From NCBI RefSeq assembly GCF_003426815.1, contig NZ_QKYK01000044.1:1-35484 (forward strand): DNA of 35,484 nucleotides, given 5' to 3'. Under the pieces are notes generated by a model. It had not been told where the DNA came from. It worked only from the letters and a program-made list of their open reading frames with translations, and did not search any database. This document shows, piece after piece, positions 1 through 8,339 of the stretch (position 1 is the first letter of the stretch; every line of letters begins with the position of its first letter). The position numbers were made by a program, and so were the translations under genes. This DNA is from Desertimonas flava. Its GTDB lineage: Bacteria; Actinomycetota; Acidimicrobiia; Acidimicrobiales; Ilumatobacteraceae.

Positions 1-320
1 GGCTCCGGTGCGGCGGGAGCCGGCTCGGCCGCAGGGGCCGCCTCGGCGGCGGGCTCCGGTGCAGCTGCCGGGGCGGGGGCGGCACCGGCGTCGCCGACGA
101 CGGCGATCACGGTGCCGACGTCGACCGTCTCGCCCTCGGGAACGCGGATCTCGGTCAACGTGCCGGCGACCGGCGACGGGACCTCGGTGTCCACCTTGTC
201 GGTCGACACCTCGAACAACGGCTCGTCGGCGGCGACGGTGTCGCCGACCGACTTGAACCACTGCGTGATCGTGCCTTCGGTGACGGTCTCACCGAGCTGT
301 GGGAGCGTGACTTCAGCCAA
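1..320 (-). CDS. 2-oxo acid dehydrogenase E2, N-terminal lipoyl domain (partial)
   Basis: This is the N-terminal part of a dihydrolipoamide acyltransferase; the gene runs off the left edge after 106 codons. The frame reads [16 protein letters not shown], followed by a complete biotinyl/lipoyl domain with the attachment site STDKVDTEV. The lipoyl lysine is about K42. An Ala/Pro/Glu-rich flexible linker starts near residue 80. The start is TTG at 320, chosen because AAGGA lies 8 nt upstream and the lipoyl fold begins immediately. In the cell the lipoyl arm carries acyl groups between E1 and E3. It follows lpdA on the same strand by 63 nt, so the two are probably one operon. The sequence resembles actinobacterial SucB-type (2-oxoglutarate) E2, but with the catalytic domain missing I cannot separate it from a pyruvate or branched-chain E2. 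Confidence 0.9.
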   Translation of the reverse strand, partial: MAEVTLPQLGETVTEGTITQWFKSVGDTVAADEPLFEVSTDKVDTEVPSPVAGTLTEIRVPEGETVDVGTVIAVVGDAGAAPAPAAAPEPAAEAAPAAEPAPAAPE

Positions 321-383
321 TGTGCGATTCCTTGATGCGTGGGGTGGGTGCGTGGGGCGGGTGCGACGTGTGGGTGAGGCCGC

Positions 384-1805
384 TCAGCCGTTGAAGTTGC
401 GGCCGGTGAGCGACAGCACGGTCTCGCCGAAGAGCTCGGTGAGGCTCGGGTGGGGCTGGATGAACTCGGCGACCTCGTCGACGGTGGCCTCCCAGTTGAC
501 GGCCAGATAGCCGCCGCTCAGCTGTTCGGTCACCCATGGGCCGACCATGTGGACCCCGAGGATGCGACCGGGACGTCCATCGGGACCGACCTCGGCGATG
601 ATCTTGGCCAGGCCCTCGGTCTCGCCGAGGATCTGGGCACGCGAGTTGAACTTGAAGGGGTGCTTCGCCACCACGACGTCGTAACCCGCTTCCTTGGCGG
701 CCTCTTCGCCGGGTCCGGCCCACGCCACCTCGGGATGGCAGTAGATCGCCCAGGGCACACGGTCGTACTGCACCGGCAGCGCCGTCTCGCCGAGCGACTG
801 CTTGACGACGAGGATCGCCTCGGCGTAGCCGACATGAGCCAGCTGCGGCGTGTTGATGAGGTCGCCCACGGCGTAGACACCGTCCTCGCCAGTGCGGCAG
901 AACTCGTCGACGACCACGAAGCCGCGCTCGTCCACCTTCACTCCGGTGCCGTCGAGACCGAGCTCGTCGGCGTACGGACGACGACCGACCGACACGACCA
1001 CGGCGTCGACCTCGAGGGTCTCGCCGTCGCCGAACTGCACGACGGTGCCGCCCTGGCCGTTCGGCGTGTGCCCGGTGACGCTGACGCCGGTGCGGATGTC
1101 GATCTTCTTCTTCTTGAACGAGCGCACGACCACGTTGGCGACGTCGTTGTCGAGGCCCGGCAGGATCTTCGGCAGACCCTCGAGAATCGTCACCTGGGCG
1201 CCGAGATCGGCGAACGTCGAGGCGAACTCGCACCCGATGGCGCCGCCGCCGATGACCGCGACGCGGGCGGGCACGACGTCGAGGTCGAGGACCTCGTCGC
1301 TGGTCATGATCGGGCCGCCACGCTCGAAGTTGGGGATCAGGCGAGGCACGGAACCGGCCGCGAGGATGATGCTCGGCGCGGTGATCTCGGCGCTGCCCCC
1401 GTCGTTCAGCGAGACGGTGACGATCCTGCCGGCGCCGAGGCGGCCGGTCCCGTTGAACACCTCCACCTTGCGGCCCTTGCACATCGCCGCGATGCCGCCG
1501 ACGAGGCCGGCGACGATCTTCTGCTTGCGCGCCTGGGTGACGGCGAAGTTCACCGTGATGGCTTCTGGCGGCGCGCCCGCCTCGATGCCGAACTCGGCGG
1601 CGTGGGCCACGTGACGATGCACCGCTGCCGTCTCGAGGAACGCCTTCGCCGGAATGCAGCCCCGGTTGAGACAGGTCCCGCCAAGCGCGTCCTTCTCGAC
1701 GAGGGCCACCTTCATCCCCGCTGACGCCGCGTAGAGGGCGGCCGAATACCCACCCGGGCCGCCGCCTATCACCACGAGGTCGAATTGCTCAGCCGTCGGG
1801 ATCAC
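384..1805 (-). CDS. lpdA: dihydrolipoyl dehydrogenase (E3)
   Basis: FAD-dependent E3 that reoxidises dihydrolipoamide with NAD+ in 2-oxo acid dehydrogenase complexes. The N-terminal FAD site is VVIGGGPGGY (about residues 11-20). The redox disulfide is GGTCLNRGCIPAK (C45 and C50). A second dinucleotide motif, VIGGGAIGCEFA, sits mid-protein, and the C-terminal catalytic pair is in QPHPSLTE. Length is about 473 aa, normal for the family. I prefer GTG at 1805, because the FAD motif then starts about 10 residues in. An in-frame GTG at 1829 would give 481 aa but lies inside the 64-bp tandem repeat. The purine stretch GAAGGG abuts the 1805 start, closer than usual for a ribosome-binding site, so the start is not certain. 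It is followed 63 nt later by the lipoyl E2 gene. Confidence 0.95.
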   Translation of the reverse strand: MIPTAEQFDLVVIGGGPGGYSAALYAASAGMKVALVEKDALGGTCLNRGCIPAKAFLETAAVHRHVAHAAEFGIEAGAPPEAITVNFAVTQARKQKIVAGLVGGIAAMCKGRKVEVFNGTGRLGAGRIVTVSLNDGGSAEITAPSIILAAGSVPRLIPNFERGGPIMTSDEVLDLDVVPARVAVIGGGAIGCEFASTFADLGAQVTILEGLPKILPGLDNDVANVVVRSFKKKKIDIRTGVSVTGHTPNGQGGTVVQFGDGETLEVDAVVVSVGRRPYADELGLDGTGVKVDERGFVVVDEFCRTGEDGVYAVGDLINTPQLAHVGYAEAILVVKQSLGETALPVQYDRVPWAIYCHPEVAWAGPGEEAAKEAGYDVVVAKHPFKFNSRAQILGETEGLAKIIAEVGPDGRPGRILGVHMVGPWVTEQLSGGYLAVNWEATVDEVAEFIQPHPSLTELFGETVLSLTGRNFNG

Positions 1806-1814
1806 CCCTTCATT

Positions 1815-1938
1815 GCGTTCCCCGGCCACGCAGGCCGGTCGTGTTCGGTTGCCGACCGGGTTCGGCCGACTCGATTGTGCGTTCCCCGGCCACGCAGGCC
1901 GGTCGTGTTCGGTTGCCGACCGGGTTCGGCCGACTCGA
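1815..1938. repeat. 64-bp direct tandem repeat, two copies
   Basis: Two nearly identical copies start at 1815 and 1879 and match for about 60 nt. Each contains GGCC-ACGCA-GGCC and the stem CCGGTCG / CGACCGG around an 11-nt loop, so each can form a hairpin on either strand. The array sits at the 5' end of lpdA, overlaps its alternative upstream start, and precedes the + strand gene at 2049. Confidence 0.85.
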
Positions 1939-2036
1939 ATGTGCGGGGTTCACGGTAGCGCCGCGCGCAACGCGGCACCGCAAAGGGGTGGCTGCACTAC
2001 CTGGCCAGACGCCGGGTCGGTCCCCGACGCGGTCCC

Positions 2037-2042
2037 TATCCT
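2037..2042 (+). promoter_or_regulatory. -10 hexamer, leaderless promoter
   Basis: TATCCT ends 6 nt before the GTG at 2049. That spacing would put the transcription start at or beside the start codon. No convincing ribosome-binding site is present. I see no clear -35 box. Confidence 0.5.
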
Positions 2043-2048
2043 GCCGGG

Positions 2049-2477
2049 GTGCGCACCCGGACCCTGCTGCTGCTCGCCGTCGGCTGCGGGCTGGCCATCC
2101 TCGTGGCCGGCACCGTGTTCCTCCTCCAGTTGGCGAACGACGATCAGCAGGCCGACTTCCACGCCGTCGGCGAGTCGGTCGAGGTCGGTGATCTCCACGT
2201 CGTCGTCGACGACTACGACGAGACGGACGACACGGCGACGGTCTCGGTGACGCTCGGCGGCGTCGACGACGCCGACGGCATCGACGAGTTCCGTCTCGTG
2301 CTCGCCGACGCGTCGCTCTCGCCGGTGTCGGGAGCCGACGGCGCGTGTACCGACACCACGGTCGCCGACCAGTCGTGCACGCTGACGTTCGATCTCGCCG
2401 ACGACGCTCCCGGCGGCAGCCGCATCCTGCTCTACCGCCGCGGCGACGACGTGGCCCGCTGGGAGCTGCACGGCTGA
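2049..2477 (+). CDS. membrane-anchored or secreted protein of unknown function
   Basis: 142 aa. Residues 4-27 form one hydrophobic segment after MRTRT, which looks like a signal anchor or uncleaved signal peptide. The rest is an acidic, Asp/Val/Thr-rich extracytoplasmic domain with alternating hydrophobic residues (GDLHVVVDDY, TATVSVTLGG), suggesting a small beta-sandwich. Two cysteines, in GACTDT and QSCTLT, could form a disulfide outside the cell. The start is GTG at 2049, supported by TATCCT 6 nt upstream. I do not recognise the family. The fold could be of the DUF4352/telokin-like kind, but that is a guess from composition. It stands alone between the lpdA upstream region and marR. Confidence 0.7.
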   Translation: MRTRTLLLLAVGCGLAILVAGTVFLLQLANDDQQADFHAVGESVEVGDLHVVVDDYDETDDTATVSVTLGGVDDADGIDEFRLVLADASLSPVSGADGACTDTTVADQSCTLTFDLADDAPGGSRILLYRRGDDVARWELHG

Positions 2478-2632
2478 CGCCACGCCGACCGCCCGGCGGA
2501 GCGGCATGGGCCGAACCGCGCTCCACGATGCCGGAGCCGTCTCGTCCGGCAGTCGCTCGGCGATTCGCCGGCGCTCGAGCAGGACCAACCACCCGTGAAT
2601 CGTTTACCACGCAACTATTGCGACCCGTCGAC

Positions 2633-2638
2633 TAAGAT
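2633..2638 (+). promoter_or_regulatory. -10 hexamer, leaderless promoter of marR
   Basis: TAAGAT ends 6 nt before the ATG at 2645, the same geometry as at seven other genes in the window. No Shine-Dalgarno sequence fits between. Confidence 0.5.
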
Positions 2639-2644
2639 GGCGGC

Positions 2645-3157
2645 ATGACTGTGATGACGCTCCCGTCCGTCAACGCCCAGTCGGTCGTTCCCCTCTCGAC
2701 CAGCGAGCTCGCCGCGTGGCGAGCGTTCGCCGAAACGGTGACCGATCTCAACTCGGCGCTGGAGGCCGACCTCGCCCCCACCGGGCTCACCCTCGGCGAC
2801 TACCAGGTCCTCGTGTTCCTCTCCGAGTCGCCCGACGGCTCGATGCGCATGGTCGACCTGGCCTGCCGCCTCCAGCTGTCGCCGAGCGGGCTCACCCGCC
2901 GCCTCGACGGTCTCGTGAAGCACGGGCACGTCGATCGTGTGCCATCCGACACCGACCGGCGCGTGATGCGCGCCGTCATCACCGATTCCGGGCGAACCGC
3001 GCTCGCCGCGGCGTATCCCGTTCATCTGGCGAGCGTCCGTCACCGCATCATCGACCGCCTCGCCCCCGGCGACGTCGACGCCTTCACACGGATCTTCAGC
3101 GCGATCGCATCGGGATTGCAGAGCGCCGACGACAGCGGCAACGCTGTCACCTCGTGA
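2645..3157 (+). CDS. MarR-family transcriptional regulator
   Basis: 170-aa winged-helix regulator. The helix-turn-helix covers about residues 66-90 (MVDLACRLQLSPSGLTRRLDGL) and the beta-wing carries the conserved Asp-Arg-Arg (DTDRRVMRAV, about 102-111). Flanking helices would form the dimer interface. The ligand cannot be told from the sequence. The acetyltransferase gene starts 25 nt after its stop on the same strand with no obvious promoter, so the two are probably co-transcribed. MarR proteins usually repress their own operon. The only promoter evidence is TAAGAT just upstream of the start; I saw no clear operator palindrome. Confidence 0.92.
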   Translation: MTVMTLPSVNAQSVVPLSTSELAAWRAFAETVTDLNSALEADLAPTGLTLGDYQVLVFLSESPDGSMRMVDLACRLQLSPSGLTRRLDGLVKHGHVDRVPSDTDRRVMRAVITDSGRTALAAAYPVHLASVRHRIIDRLAPGDVDAFTRIFSAIASGLQSADDSGNAVTS

Positions 3158-3182
3158 CGATCGTCTCCACCCGGCCCGTCCC

Positions 3183-4349
3183 ATGACCACGCCGCTGCCC
3201 ACCGGGTTCTCCAGCTACGTCGCCAACATCGGCGTCAAGGACACCACCGACGACTTCGTCGTGGTGGCCGCCGATCGTCCGGCCGCGGCGGCCGGCGTGT
3301 TCACGCTGAGCCGGTTCGCCGGCCCGTCGGTCACGCTCAGCCGGCGCCACCTCGCCGACGGCGCCGCCAGGGCGATGGTCGTCATCTCGAAGAACGCCAA
3401 CGTCGCCAACGGCGAGGTCGGCGACACCCACGCCGAGGCGGTCGTCGCCGCCGTCGCCAAGCGGATCGGGTGCGAGCCCGGCGACGTGCTGCTCGCGTCC
3501 ACCGGGGTCATCGGCCGCCCCTACCCAATCGACACCGTGCTGGCCGGCATCGCCGAGATGCCGGCAGCTCTCCCCGGCCGCGACGCCGACGGTCCGGCCC
3601 GCGGCATGATGACCACCGACACCGTGCCGAAGATCGCCCAGGCTGTCGTCGAGGGCAGCGCGGCGCGTGTCGTCGGCATCGCCAAGGGCGTCGGGATGAT
3701 CGAGCCCAACATGGCGACGATGATCGCCGTCCTGTTCACCGACGCCGAGGTCCACGCGGCCAAGCTCGACGAGGGCTTCCGCCGGGTGGTGGACTCGACG
3801 TTCAACTGCGTGAGCATCGACACCGACACATCCACCAGCGACACGGCGGTCGTGCTGGCCAGCGGCGCAGCCGGTCCGGTGCCGCTCGACGCGCTCGAAG
3901 CGGCCATCCACAGCGTCGCCCTGTCGCTCACCCGCCAGATCGCCGCCGACGGTGAGGGCGCCGAGACGCTCATCGAGGTCGAGGTCGACGGCGCGCGCGA
4001 TCGCGCCCAGGCGAAGCGGGTCGCCAAGGCCATCGTCAACTCGCCACTGGTGAAGACCGCCGTGCATGGTGCCGACCCGAACTGGGGACGCGTGGCGATG
4101 GCGATCGGCAAGTGCGACGGCCCCGACGACACCGACATCGATCCCCACCGCGTGGTGATCCGCTTCGGCGACCAGGAGGTGTACCCCACCCGGGTCGGCG
4201 ACGACGGCCTGGCCGCCCTGTCCGACTACCTCCGCGCCGACGAGGTGCGCATCCACGTGAGCCTCGGCACCGGCGACGAGCGCTGCACCGTGTGGGGTTG
4301 CGACCTGACCGACGGCTACGTCCGCATCAACGCCGACTACACCACCTGA
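3183..4349 (+). CDS. ArgJ/OAT-family ornithine-glutamate acetyltransferase, OAT2-like
   Basis: 388-aa self-cleaving Ntn-hydrolase-type acetyltransferase that moves acetyl between N-acetylornithine and glutamate. The autoproteolysis site is in EPNMATMIAV, cleavage being expected between A178 and T179; T179 is the nucleophile. The oxyanion region is STGVIG (about 106-111), followed by MTTDT (about 143-147). Several signatures differ from housekeeping ArgJ. The usual SGNAN is SKNANVANG (about 69-77), and the C-terminus reads CDLTDGYVRINADYTT. As I remember it, this pattern fits OAT2 (ORF6) of the Streptomyces clavuligerus clavulanic acid cluster better than arginine-pathway ArgJ. No argB, argC or argD lies nearby, and marR is directly upstream. 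A role in arginine synthesis is possible; a dedicated acetyl-transfer role is the alternative. Confidence 0.9.
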   Translation: MTTPLPTGFSSYVANIGVKDTTDDFVVVAADRPAAAAGVFTLSRFAGPSVTLSRRHLADGAARAMVVISKNANVANGEVGDTHAEAVVAAVAKRIGCEPGDVLLASTGVIGRPYPIDTVLAGIAEMPAALPGRDADGPARGMMTTDTVPKIAQAVVEGSAARVVGIAKGVGMIEPNMATMIAVLFTDAEVHAAKLDEGFRRVVDSTFNCVSIDTDTSTSDTAVVLASGAAGPVPLDALEAAIHSVALSLTRQIAADGEGAETLIEVEVDGARDRAQAKRVAKAIVNSPLVKTAVHGADPNWGRVAMAIGKCDGPDDTDIDPHRVVIRFGDQEVYPTRVGDDGLAALSDYLRADEVRIHVSLGTGDERCTVWGCDLTDGYVRINADYTT

Positions 4350-4362
4350 GCCGCGGACCCAC

Positions 4363-4395
4363 CGTTACGGTTGGTGCCCGGCACCAACCGTAACG
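4363..4395. terminator. bidirectional terminator-like palindrome
   Basis: A perfect 16-bp inverted repeat: left arm CGTTACGGTTGGTGCC (4363-4378), one base, right arm 4380-4395. It sits between the convergent acetyltransferase (+) and SDR (-) stop codons and would work in both directions. There is no T-tract, as is common in high-G+C genomes. Confidence 0.75.
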
Positions 4396-4408
4396 CTCAG
4401 CTGATCTC

Positions 4409-5185
4409 CTACTTCGGTGGCATCCGGATGCCGCCGTCGACGCGGATGGTCTCGGCGTTGAGGTAGGAGTTGGTCACGCACTCGATGACGACCGACGCCA
4501 GCTCTTCAGGGGCGCCGAGACGCTGCGGGAACAGCACACCCTTCTGCAGGTTGGCCTTGAACGCCTCCGACGCCTCGCCCTGGCCGTAGATCGGGGTGTC
4601 GATCAGGCCGGGGGCGACGGTGTTGACCCGCACGCCGACGGCGGCGAGGTCACGGGCGACCGGCAGGGTCATGCCGACGATGCCGCCCTTCGACGCCGAG
4701 TAGCTCGCCTGGCCGATCTGGCCGTCGAACGCGGCGACCGAAGCGATGTTGACGATCGCGCCACGCTCACCGTATTCGAGGGGCTCGGTGGTGCTCATCG
4801 CCGTGGCGGCCAGACGGATGGCGTCGAAGCTGCCGATCAGGTTGATGGCGATGACCTTCTTGAAGGCGTCGAGGTTGGCGGCCGAGTCGTACGAACCGTC
4901 CTTGCCGACGGTGCGCTGGGCCCACCCGATACCGGCCGAGTTCACGAGCACCCGGAGCGGGCCCATCGACTTGGCCATCTCGACGGCGTTGATGATGTCG
5001 TCCGTGTTGGTCACGTCCACCTTGGCGAAGGCGCCACCGATCTCGTCGGCCAACGCCTTGCCGGCTTCCTCCTGGAGGTCGGCGACGACGACCTTCGCTC
5101 CCCGCTGGGCGAGGAGGCGGGCCGAGGCGGCACCGATTCCCGACGCTCCACCTGTGACGATTGCGCTTGCACCTGTGATGTCCAT
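4409..5185 (-). CDS. short-chain dehydrogenase/reductase, 3-hydroxyacyl-CoA dehydrogenase type
   Basis: 258-aa classical SDR. It has the Rossmann motif TGGASGIG (11-18), D36 after the second strand (NAD+ preference), DV at 57-58, NSAG (82-85), catalytic N115, S149, Y162 and K166 (SYSASKGG), and PG near VAPGLIDTP. The insertion around residues 88-105 and the ending VDGGIRMPP resemble bacterial relatives of HSD17B10, which oxidise 3-hydroxyacyl-CoA in beta-oxidation. The substrate is inferred from this resemblance only. The ATG at 5185 lies 75 nt after the LAL regulator stop on the same strand. TAACGT (5197-5202) is a possible -10 box 11 nt upstream, so it may have its own promoter. Confidence 0.9.
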   Translation of the reverse strand: MDITGASAIVTGGASGIGAASARLLAQRGAKVVVADLQEEAGKALADEIGGAFAKVDVTNTDDIINAVEMAKSMGPLRVLVNSAGIGWAQRTVGKDGSYDSAANLDAFKKVIAINLIGSFDAIRLAATAMSTTEPLEYGERGAIVNIASVAAFDGQIGQASYSASKGGIVGMTLPVARDLAAVGVRVNTVAPGLIDTPIYGQGEASEAFKANLQKGVLFPQRLGAPEELASVVIECVTNSYLNAETIRVDGGIRMPPK

Positions 5186-5260
5186 ATCGGGGCTGGACGT
5201 TAGGCGAATCGAACTCGGGCAGGGGAACCGGACCGGTGTGACCGACGGCGCCGGAACGGG

Positions 5261-7897
5261 TCAGAGACCGAGCGCGGCGCCCAGATCTGATCGGTTGCGC
5301 ACACCGAGCTTGGTGAACGCCCGGGCCAGGTGGTTCTCGACCGTGCGACTCGAGAGGAACAGCCGCTCGGCGATGTCGGGGCTGGAGAGACCGGCCGCCG
5401 CCATCTCGGCGACCTCTCGTTCGCGGCGGCTGAGCGGCACGATCGCCACGGCCGACGGCGTGGCCACCACGGTGTTCTCGGCCGATGCCGCCCAGTCGTA
5501 GACGCGTGTCGCCCATCTCGTCGCGGCACGCCGGTCACCAGAACGAGCGGCTGCCTCGGACGTGTCCGACGCGGCGCGGACAGCCAACCCGTGGGCGCCC
5601 GCCGCGTTGAACGCCTCGGCCGTGCGGCCGAGCAGGTCGGTATCGCCGTCGCGGACACCGCGAGCGTGGTCGGCGAGCAGGCCGTACATTCCGCGACGGC
5701 CGTCGGCGAGTTCGGCGAGACGGTCGGCCACCGCACCCGCCCGGCCGAGGGCGACCTGGCGGTGCAGCAGCGCGGCCTCGTCGAAGGGGATGCCCGTGGC
5801 CCGGGCCCAGTCGGCGCCGCAGCCATAGTGCTCGACGGCGTGCGCCGGCTGGTGCTGGGCGACGGCGAGGTCACCGCGGGCCAGCCAGATGAGCCCGTCG
5901 AACAGCACGATGGTGTGGGGCTCGAGCTCGCCGATGCGGGCCAGCGACGCCTCGGCGAGGGCTACGTCGCCGGACGCCGCAGCGGCGAAGGCGAGGTTGG
6001 TGAGCGCGAGGCGCTCGAGCGTCCGGTGTCCGGTCGAGCGGTAGATGGCAGGGGCGTGCCGTGCGTGTTCCGCGGCGGCGCGCGGCCGGCCCGACCACAC
6101 GAGCGCCCGCGCCAGTGTGTACTCGCACTGCCCGATCGGGAACGGTGCGCCACCCGATCGCGCCGTCGCCAGGGCGGTCTCGCCGGCGGAGACGGCGTCG
6201 GCGACCCGACCCAGCTGGAGCAGGGCCGGGATGCGGAGCACCGGCGGGATCTCGCTCGAGAACAGGGCGACCTGGTCGCCGACGGCATTCAGCTCGGCCT
6301 CCAGCCGGTCGACGTGAGCCATGACGCGCTCGGGGTTCCCGGCGCCGGCCTCGGCGAAGGCCCCGGCGAACGCGGCGAGCATCGTCGATCGCCCGGTGGG
6401 CCCGGCGAGCAGCTCGTCGACGATCTCGCGGCAGCGGTCGAACTCGGCGCGCAGCGCGTGGAAGGACGACCACCACGCGCGCACCTCCCCTGCCGGCTGA
6501 CCGTCGGCCACGGCCGCCTCGCCGGCCTCGAGGGCGGCGCGGGCACCGTCGAGATCGCCTTGCTTCCAGAAGGCGTTGCGGAACTGCAACGCGACGACCA
6601 TCAGTCGTTCCGGTCGGTCGACCGTCCGTCGCTCGAGTTCGGCGAGCAGGTCCGACACCTCATCTCCGTCGCCCGAGTCGTCGAGCACGTTGGCGAGGAC
6701 CACGCCTGCCTCGATGTCGCCGTGTTCCTCCCACACCTTGCGGGCCAGCCGCTCGCTGAGCGACACGTCCCACGAATGCATCGCCCGCTGGGCGGCGTCG
6801 ACGAGCAGGCGAGGCGATGCCTCGCTCCCGCCATCCACCACCCACGCGGCGACGCGGACCACGTCGGCCGGGCCGACGCCCCGATCGATCGCGGCGGCCG
6901 CGAGGCGGCGGTACACCGCCCGGGCGGCAAGCCGTGACGTGCTCCGCCGCAGGACCTCACCGAAGAGCGGATGGGCCAGCCGGACGTCGCCATCCGGTCC
7001 GTGCTCCAGGTATCCGTGGGCCTCGAGCGATGCCAGCACGTCGTCGGGCACGAGCGCCTCCACCGTCGACAGCCCGAGCGGCTCGCCCAGAGCGACGACC
7101 CGCAGGGCGTCACGGTGGGCATCGTCGAGACCGACCAGGCGCGTGGCCACGAAGTCGGAGAGCGACGGTGACGTGCCGAGGACCGCCTCGAGGGCCTCGC
7201 GGGTCGGCGCCGCCGGCCCTGACTCCAACACGACCGCCCGCACGAACAGCGGGTTCCCTCCAGTCAGACGCCAGACCAGCTCGGCGGCGTCGGGATCGAG
7301 CTCGGCGCCGAGCAGGCCCTCGGCCATCGCCACGGTCGCCGATCGGTCGAGGCTGTCGACGGGAACGAGACGCAGGTCGCCCCGATGCCACAGGTCACCG
7401 ATGGCGTGGGGCACCCACTCGTTGCTCCGGAACGTGAGCACCACCGTGGCGATCCCGCCGGAGACGAGCTGTTCGAGGAACACGGCGGACGTGGCGTCGA
7501 GCAGGTGCACGTCGTCCACCCCGAGCACGATCGGTCGTCCCGCCGCGGCGGCGAGCAGTTCGGCACGGGCCCGAACGAGCAGAGCGACGTTCGATGCCGC
7601 GTCCATACCCTCCGGGAAGATCGGCGCGAACACGCCGAGCGGCAGGTCGATCGAGTTCGGCCGCGACCGGACGAAGGCGGTCCAGCAGCCTGCCGCGGCG
7701 GCGAGCGCCACCAACTCCTCGGCGAGTCGTGTCTTGCCGACGCCGGGGGGTCCGTGGAACACGACGCCCCGTTCGGCGGACGTCGAGGCCCCGGTGATCA
7801 GGTCACCGAATTCCTCGAGCAGCGCGTCGCGCCCCACCAGACGTCGCGCCGCGTCGTCGGCCGGTGTCCGGGTCAGGCCGTGTCGTCGATCGGACAT
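5261..7897 (-). CDS. LAL/MalT-type ATP-binding LuxR transcriptional regulator
   Basis: About 878 aa, in the size range of Large ATP-binding regulators of the LuxR family. From the N-terminus: AAA/NACHT-like ATPase with Walker A GPPGVGKT (49-56) and Walker B GVDDVHLLD (about 126-134); a long helical, Ala-rich TPR-like region; and a C-terminal LuxR helix-turn-helix with LSRREREVAEMAAAG and SSRTVENHL in the last 60 residues. Such proteins couple effector and ATP binding to transcription activation. The effector is unknown. I prefer ATG at 7897, preceded by GGGACGG. In-frame ATGs at 7918 and 7981 would add 7 or 28 poorly conserved-looking residues. A palindrome just upstream (7921-7939) may be its operator. 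The downstream SDR gene may be a target. Confidence 0.92.
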   Translation of the reverse strand: MSDRRHGLTRTPADDAARRLVGRDALLEEFGDLITGASTSAERGVVFHGPPGVGKTRLAEELVALAAAAGCWTAFVRSRPNSIDLPLGVFAPIFPEGMDAASNVALLVRARAELLAAAAGRPIVLGVDDVHLLDATSAVFLEQLVSGGIATVVLTFRSNEWVPHAIGDLWHRGDLRLVPVDSLDRSATVAMAEGLLGAELDPDAAELVWRLTGGNPLFVRAVVLESGPAAPTREALEAVLGTSPSLSDFVATRLVGLDDAHRDALRVVALGEPLGLSTVEALVPDDVLASLEAHGYLEHGPDGDVRLAHPLFGEVLRRSTSRLAARAVYRRLAAAAIDRGVGPADVVRVAAWVVDGGSEASPRLLVDAAQRAMHSWDVSLSERLARKVWEEHGDIEAGVVLANVLDDSGDGDEVSDLLAELERRTVDRPERLMVVALQFRNAFWKQGDLDGARAALEAGEAAVADGQPAGEVRAWWSSFHALRAEFDRCREIVDELLAGPTGRSTMLAAFAGAFAEAGAGNPERVMAHVDRLEAELNAVGDQVALFSSEIPPVLRIPALLQLGRVADAVSAGETALATARSGGAPFPIGQCEYTLARALVWSGRPRAAAEHARHAPAIYRSTGHRTLERLALTNLAFAAAASGDVALAEASLARIGELEPHTIVLFDGLIWLARGDLAVAQHQPAHAVEHYGCGADWARATGIPFDEAALLHRQVALGRAGAVADRLAELADGRRGMYGLLADHARGVRDGDTDLLGRTAEAFNAAGAHGLAVRAASDTSEAAARSGDRRAATRWATRVYDWAASAENTVVATPSAVAIVPLSRREREVAEMAAAGLSSPDIAERLFLSSRTVENHLARAFTKLGVRNRSDLGAALGL

Positions 7898-7920
7898 CCG
7901 TCCCAGATGGTGACACATGG

Positions 7921-7939
7921 TTGGGTACGCGGTACTCAA
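7921..7939. promoter_or_regulatory. operator-like palindrome
   Basis: Imperfect inverted repeat TTGgGTAC - GCG - GTACTCAA with 7 of 8 positions matched, in the divergent region between the LAL regulator and the gene at 8025, about 24 nt from the regulator start. It is the best regulator-binding candidate in this gap. Confidence 0.4.
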
Positions 7940-8024
7940 TTTGCGTGCCGCCGCGGCGGAGCGGGCGCCGCCGACCATCACGCCTTACCCCGCCGGCGCA
8001 CCCCGAGTTGAGTAGCGGCTACCG

Positions 8025-8312
8025 ATGACCGACGGGTCGTCGAGCCTCAGGATCGTCGACATGCAGACCACCTCGCACGACGACGAGCCGCTCGCCCGAG
8101 CAGTTCTCGTGGCCGTGCACCGCGTGAGTCACAACCAGTCCGGTGTCTGGTGCGAGGTCGATGTCGACCTCCAGCAGCCCGGTGTCGATCCCCGGATCGT
8201 TCGCCGTCGGTTGCGGTTGTCGCCACCTCCGGCGGAGATCACCGTCGGATCGGAACTGGTGGTGCGGGTTCCCCCCGGGCCCGACGCGGACCTCATTGCC
8301 GAACCGTCGTGA
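8025..8312 (+). CDS. small protein of unknown function
   Basis: 95 aa, cytoplasmic by composition, with no signal peptide or membrane segment. The middle reads as beta-strands (ARAVLVAVHRVSH, VWCEVDVDLQQPG) and the C-terminal half is Pro/Arg/Val-rich. Codon third positions are almost all G or C, as in neighbouring genes, which supports real coding. ATG at 8025 is taken as the start; ATG at 8061 is an alternative. It lies 27 nt before the thrombospondin-repeat gene in the same direction and may share its transcript. I do not recognise the family. Confidence 0.55.
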   Translation: MTDGSSSLRIVDMQTTSHDDEPLARAVLVAVHRVSHNQSGVWCEVDVDLQQPGVDPRIVRRRLRLSPPPAEITVGSELVVRVPPGPDADLIAEPS

Positions 8313-8339
8313 ACGACGGTCGATCTTCAAGGAAGTTCC

